Below, piece after piece: positions 63,701-64,000 of a stretch of 64,000 nucleotides of DNA. The DNA is from Nannochloris sp. 'desiccata' (Eukaryota > Chlorophyta > Trebouxiophyceae > Chlorellales > Chlorellaceae): the NCBI GenBank assembly GCA_019044685.2, contig JAGTXX020000009.1, positions 1,364,001-1,428,000 of the forward strand, read 5' to 3'. Under the pieces are notes generated by a model. That model saw nothing but the letters and a program-made list of their open reading frames with translations, was not told the DNA's origin and ran no database searches. Numbering within the stretch: the first letter of the stretch is position 1; every line of letters starts with the position of its first letter. The position numbers and the translations under genes were made by a program.

Positions 63701-64000
63701 CTTCCCCACAGCTGTCACAATCATCCGTCCAAAACCAGAGACCACTTTACTTCCACTATAAAGCGCTTGCGCCTTTTCAGAATCTTTTCCGACGTCATCT
63801 GCTTCCCCAGTTAAATGGGATTCATCCACTTTAATATCAGTTCCAGCTACCAAAACACCATCGACACACAAAATATCTCCAGTTTCGACTAATAAAAGGT
63901 CTCCTACAAGAACATCTAACGTAGAAAGTTGTACCTCCCTGCCGCCGCGTAGGGCTCGTACGCTGTCCTCTCGTTGGATGTCTTGTAGAGCTTTAAATTG
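60765..64000 (-). CDS. P-type IIB Ca2+-ATPase (PMCA/ACA type), N-terminus outside the window
   Basis: Two visible exons: 64000-63293 (continues beyond the edge) and 63188-60765, about 1,043 residues seen. It pumps Ca2+ out of the cytosol using ATP. Visible motifs: actuator KVDESHLTGEADDVGK, the calcium-site helix [20 protein letters not shown], phosphorylation loop CTDKTGTLTQNRM, MLTGDNAGTAANIARAANIL, hinge AMTGDGTNDAPALRAADVGF, and the C-terminal helices including MLWVNLIMDSLASLALATEA. The cytoplasmic loop carries two low-complexity inserts: Ser/Ala-rich near 62450 and Asn/Ser/Thr-rich near 62060-62230. The C-terminus ends WLNGSK with no obvious calmodulin site. The plant ACA autoinhibitor, if present, would lie at the missing N-terminus. 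Confidence 0.94.

Overview
This window is nuclear DNA from a green alga (Chlorophyta or a closely related green lineage). The evidence is: about 30 protein genes, mostly spliced with GT-AG introns of about 50-470 bases; a light-harvesting chlorophyll a/b protein; plant-type families (PLATZ, RUS/DUF647, GIP1, DCC1-like, plastid RbfA); and TGTAA motifs, the usual green-algal poly(A) signal, after many genes. A MNS1 homologue suggests a flagellated stage. I cannot name a species.

Layout. 1-12 kb: glutathione peroxidase whose active-site codon is TGA (probable selenoprotein), eL14, a RUS/DUF647 protein, a large FAD oxidase/cyclopropane synthase/membrane fusion, an HCNGP-like regulator, an Lhca-type antenna protein and a WW-domain FNBP4-like protein. 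12-23 kb: MNS1, a Bet1-type SNARE, an FHA-RING-armadillo protein, CDC5 and a GIP1/UBAP2-like Q-rich protein. 23-30 kb: a rearranged locus holding a CBS-DCC gene, a chimeric CBS-VIT gene, two more VIT (vacuolar iron transporter-like) genes and a truncated VIT end. 30-42 kb: selenium-binding protein 1, uL15, mitoribosomal mS34 (three short exons), a chromo/chromoshadow-like protein, a GH92 mannosidase, a polypurine region with a 36-G run, and PLATZ. 42-64 kb: dual-specificity phosphatase, organellar RF1, TMEM208, an oxysterol-binding protein, bZIP, a small secreted Cys-rich protein, a Sec14-like protein, RbfA, organellar HU, BTB-Kelch, a metallophosphatase and a type IIB Ca2+-ATPase cut by the right edge.

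Most genes are unrelated housekeeping genes packed tightly in divergent or convergent pairs; there are no operons. The exception is the 24-30 kb locus. There the first half of a CBS-DCC gene, with its 5' flank, was duplicated almost perfectly and joined in frame to a VIT domain, and neighbouring VIT copies have exchanged sequence. I found no tRNA, rRNA, CRISPR or recognisable transposon.
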